A stretch of 64,000 nt of DNA from the NCBI GenBank assembly GCA_013397845.1, contig VZTG01005436.1, positions 2,847,638-2,911,637 on the forward strand. Direction: 5' to 3'. Each line of letters starts with the position of its first letter. Position 1 is the stretch's first letter. The translations under genes were made by a program, and so were the position numbers. Below the pieces are notes generated by a model, which was given only the letters and a program-made list of their open reading frames with translations, made no database searches and was not told the origin of the DNA. The DNA is from Melanocharis versteri (taxonomy: Eukaryota > Chordata > Aves > Passeriformes > Melanocharitidae). Of this stretch, positions 63,601-64,000 are shown in pieces.

Positions 63601-64000
63601 GTGTGAAGCTGTTTCCATTATCTGCAGTGAACTCCTGCTTGCTGTATTTTTTTGAGACTCTGGGAATGCTTGGACAGCTAGCTACAAAAGGCTGCTTCAA
63701 AATATAAAATTTCTGGGAGGTTTTATGGTGATTCTCTTGGTGTGTGTGTGTGATGCTAGGCACTTAGAGCACTCTGTATTAGAGGTCAGTTTAATCAGCT
63801 TTATATGTTTGTTGCTTTTTTTTTAATATAAATCAGGTATTTAGCCTGCAACTGGAACTTTCTAGAAATTCTTTAAAAGTATTACTGGCAGCCAACTTGA
63901 AGTTCTTTACTTTTTCTTGAAAGCTGTGGGTTTTTGAGGCATGGACTTCTGTCTCCCCATAAAAATTTAAGTCACTGCTGCTTTTTAGTTTCTCTGACAT
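60671..64000. other. Probable UBE2N first intron, no exon seen
   Basis: No UBE2N exon (for example the one encoding the E2 catalytic Cys region) is readable. Open frames are short. It contains the inverted repeat at 61011-61134 and a short TG run near 63740. Confidence 0.4.
61011..61134. repeat. 15-bp perfect inverted repeat with 94-bp spacer
   Basis: GCTGCTGTCTCCTAC (61011-61025) and its exact complement GTAGGAGACAGCAGC (61120-61134). Pairing may extend a little inward (GAT) past a 2-base bulge. There is no target-site duplication that I can see. Confidence 0.75.

Overview
The window looks like bird nuclear DNA. It carries CR1 LINE fragments with the avian-type 3' end, gene-sized introns with GT-AG splice sites, and GC-rich promoters broken by N gaps. 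I recognise CRADD (one exon), SOCS2 (one exon plus its CpG-island promoter) and MRPL42 (all coding exons, the first less certain), all on the minus strand. Human 12q22 has UBE2N-MRPL42-SOCS2-CRADD in the same relative arrangement. I did not identify the species.

Layout. 1-8.6 kb is a CRADD intron holding a long decayed CR1. 8.6-8.9 kb is the CRADD CARD exon. About 12 kb is a CpG island with an N gap, the probable CRADD promoter. 12.3-22.5 kb has no gene I can support. 23.56-24.01 kb is the SOCS2 exon with the SH2 domain and SOCS box. 24.2-26.8 kb is the large SOCS2 CpG island, whose N gap probably hides the first coding exon. 29.35-33.25 kb holds, on the plus strand, three phase-compatible exons that together encode an 81-residue protein I do not recognise; this is the main candidate for something undescribed. 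38.84-39.03 kb is an orphan CpG island next to a CR1 end. 42.1-48.8 kb is MRPL42. 48.87-49.35 kb is a CR1 carrying a small inverted-repeat-bounded insertion. 49.2-53.0 kb is a near-identical 1,908-bp tandem duplication joined by a single N, probably an assembly artefact. 59.6-60.06 kb is another CR1. 60.1-60.7 kb is a CpG island with an N gap, by synteny the UBE2N promoter firing rightwards.

The recognised genes are housekeeping or signalling genes and do not form an operon-like system. CRADD is a CARD/death-domain adaptor for caspase-2. SOCS2 is a cullin-5 E3 substrate adaptor that dampens growth-hormone/JAK-STAT signalling. MRPL42 is a mitochondrial large-subunit ribosomal protein. UBE2N, if correctly inferred, is the K63 ubiquitin-conjugating enzyme Ubc13. 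MRPL42 and UBE2N are divergently arranged. Both promoters carry a sequence resembling a ZNF143/THAP11 site.
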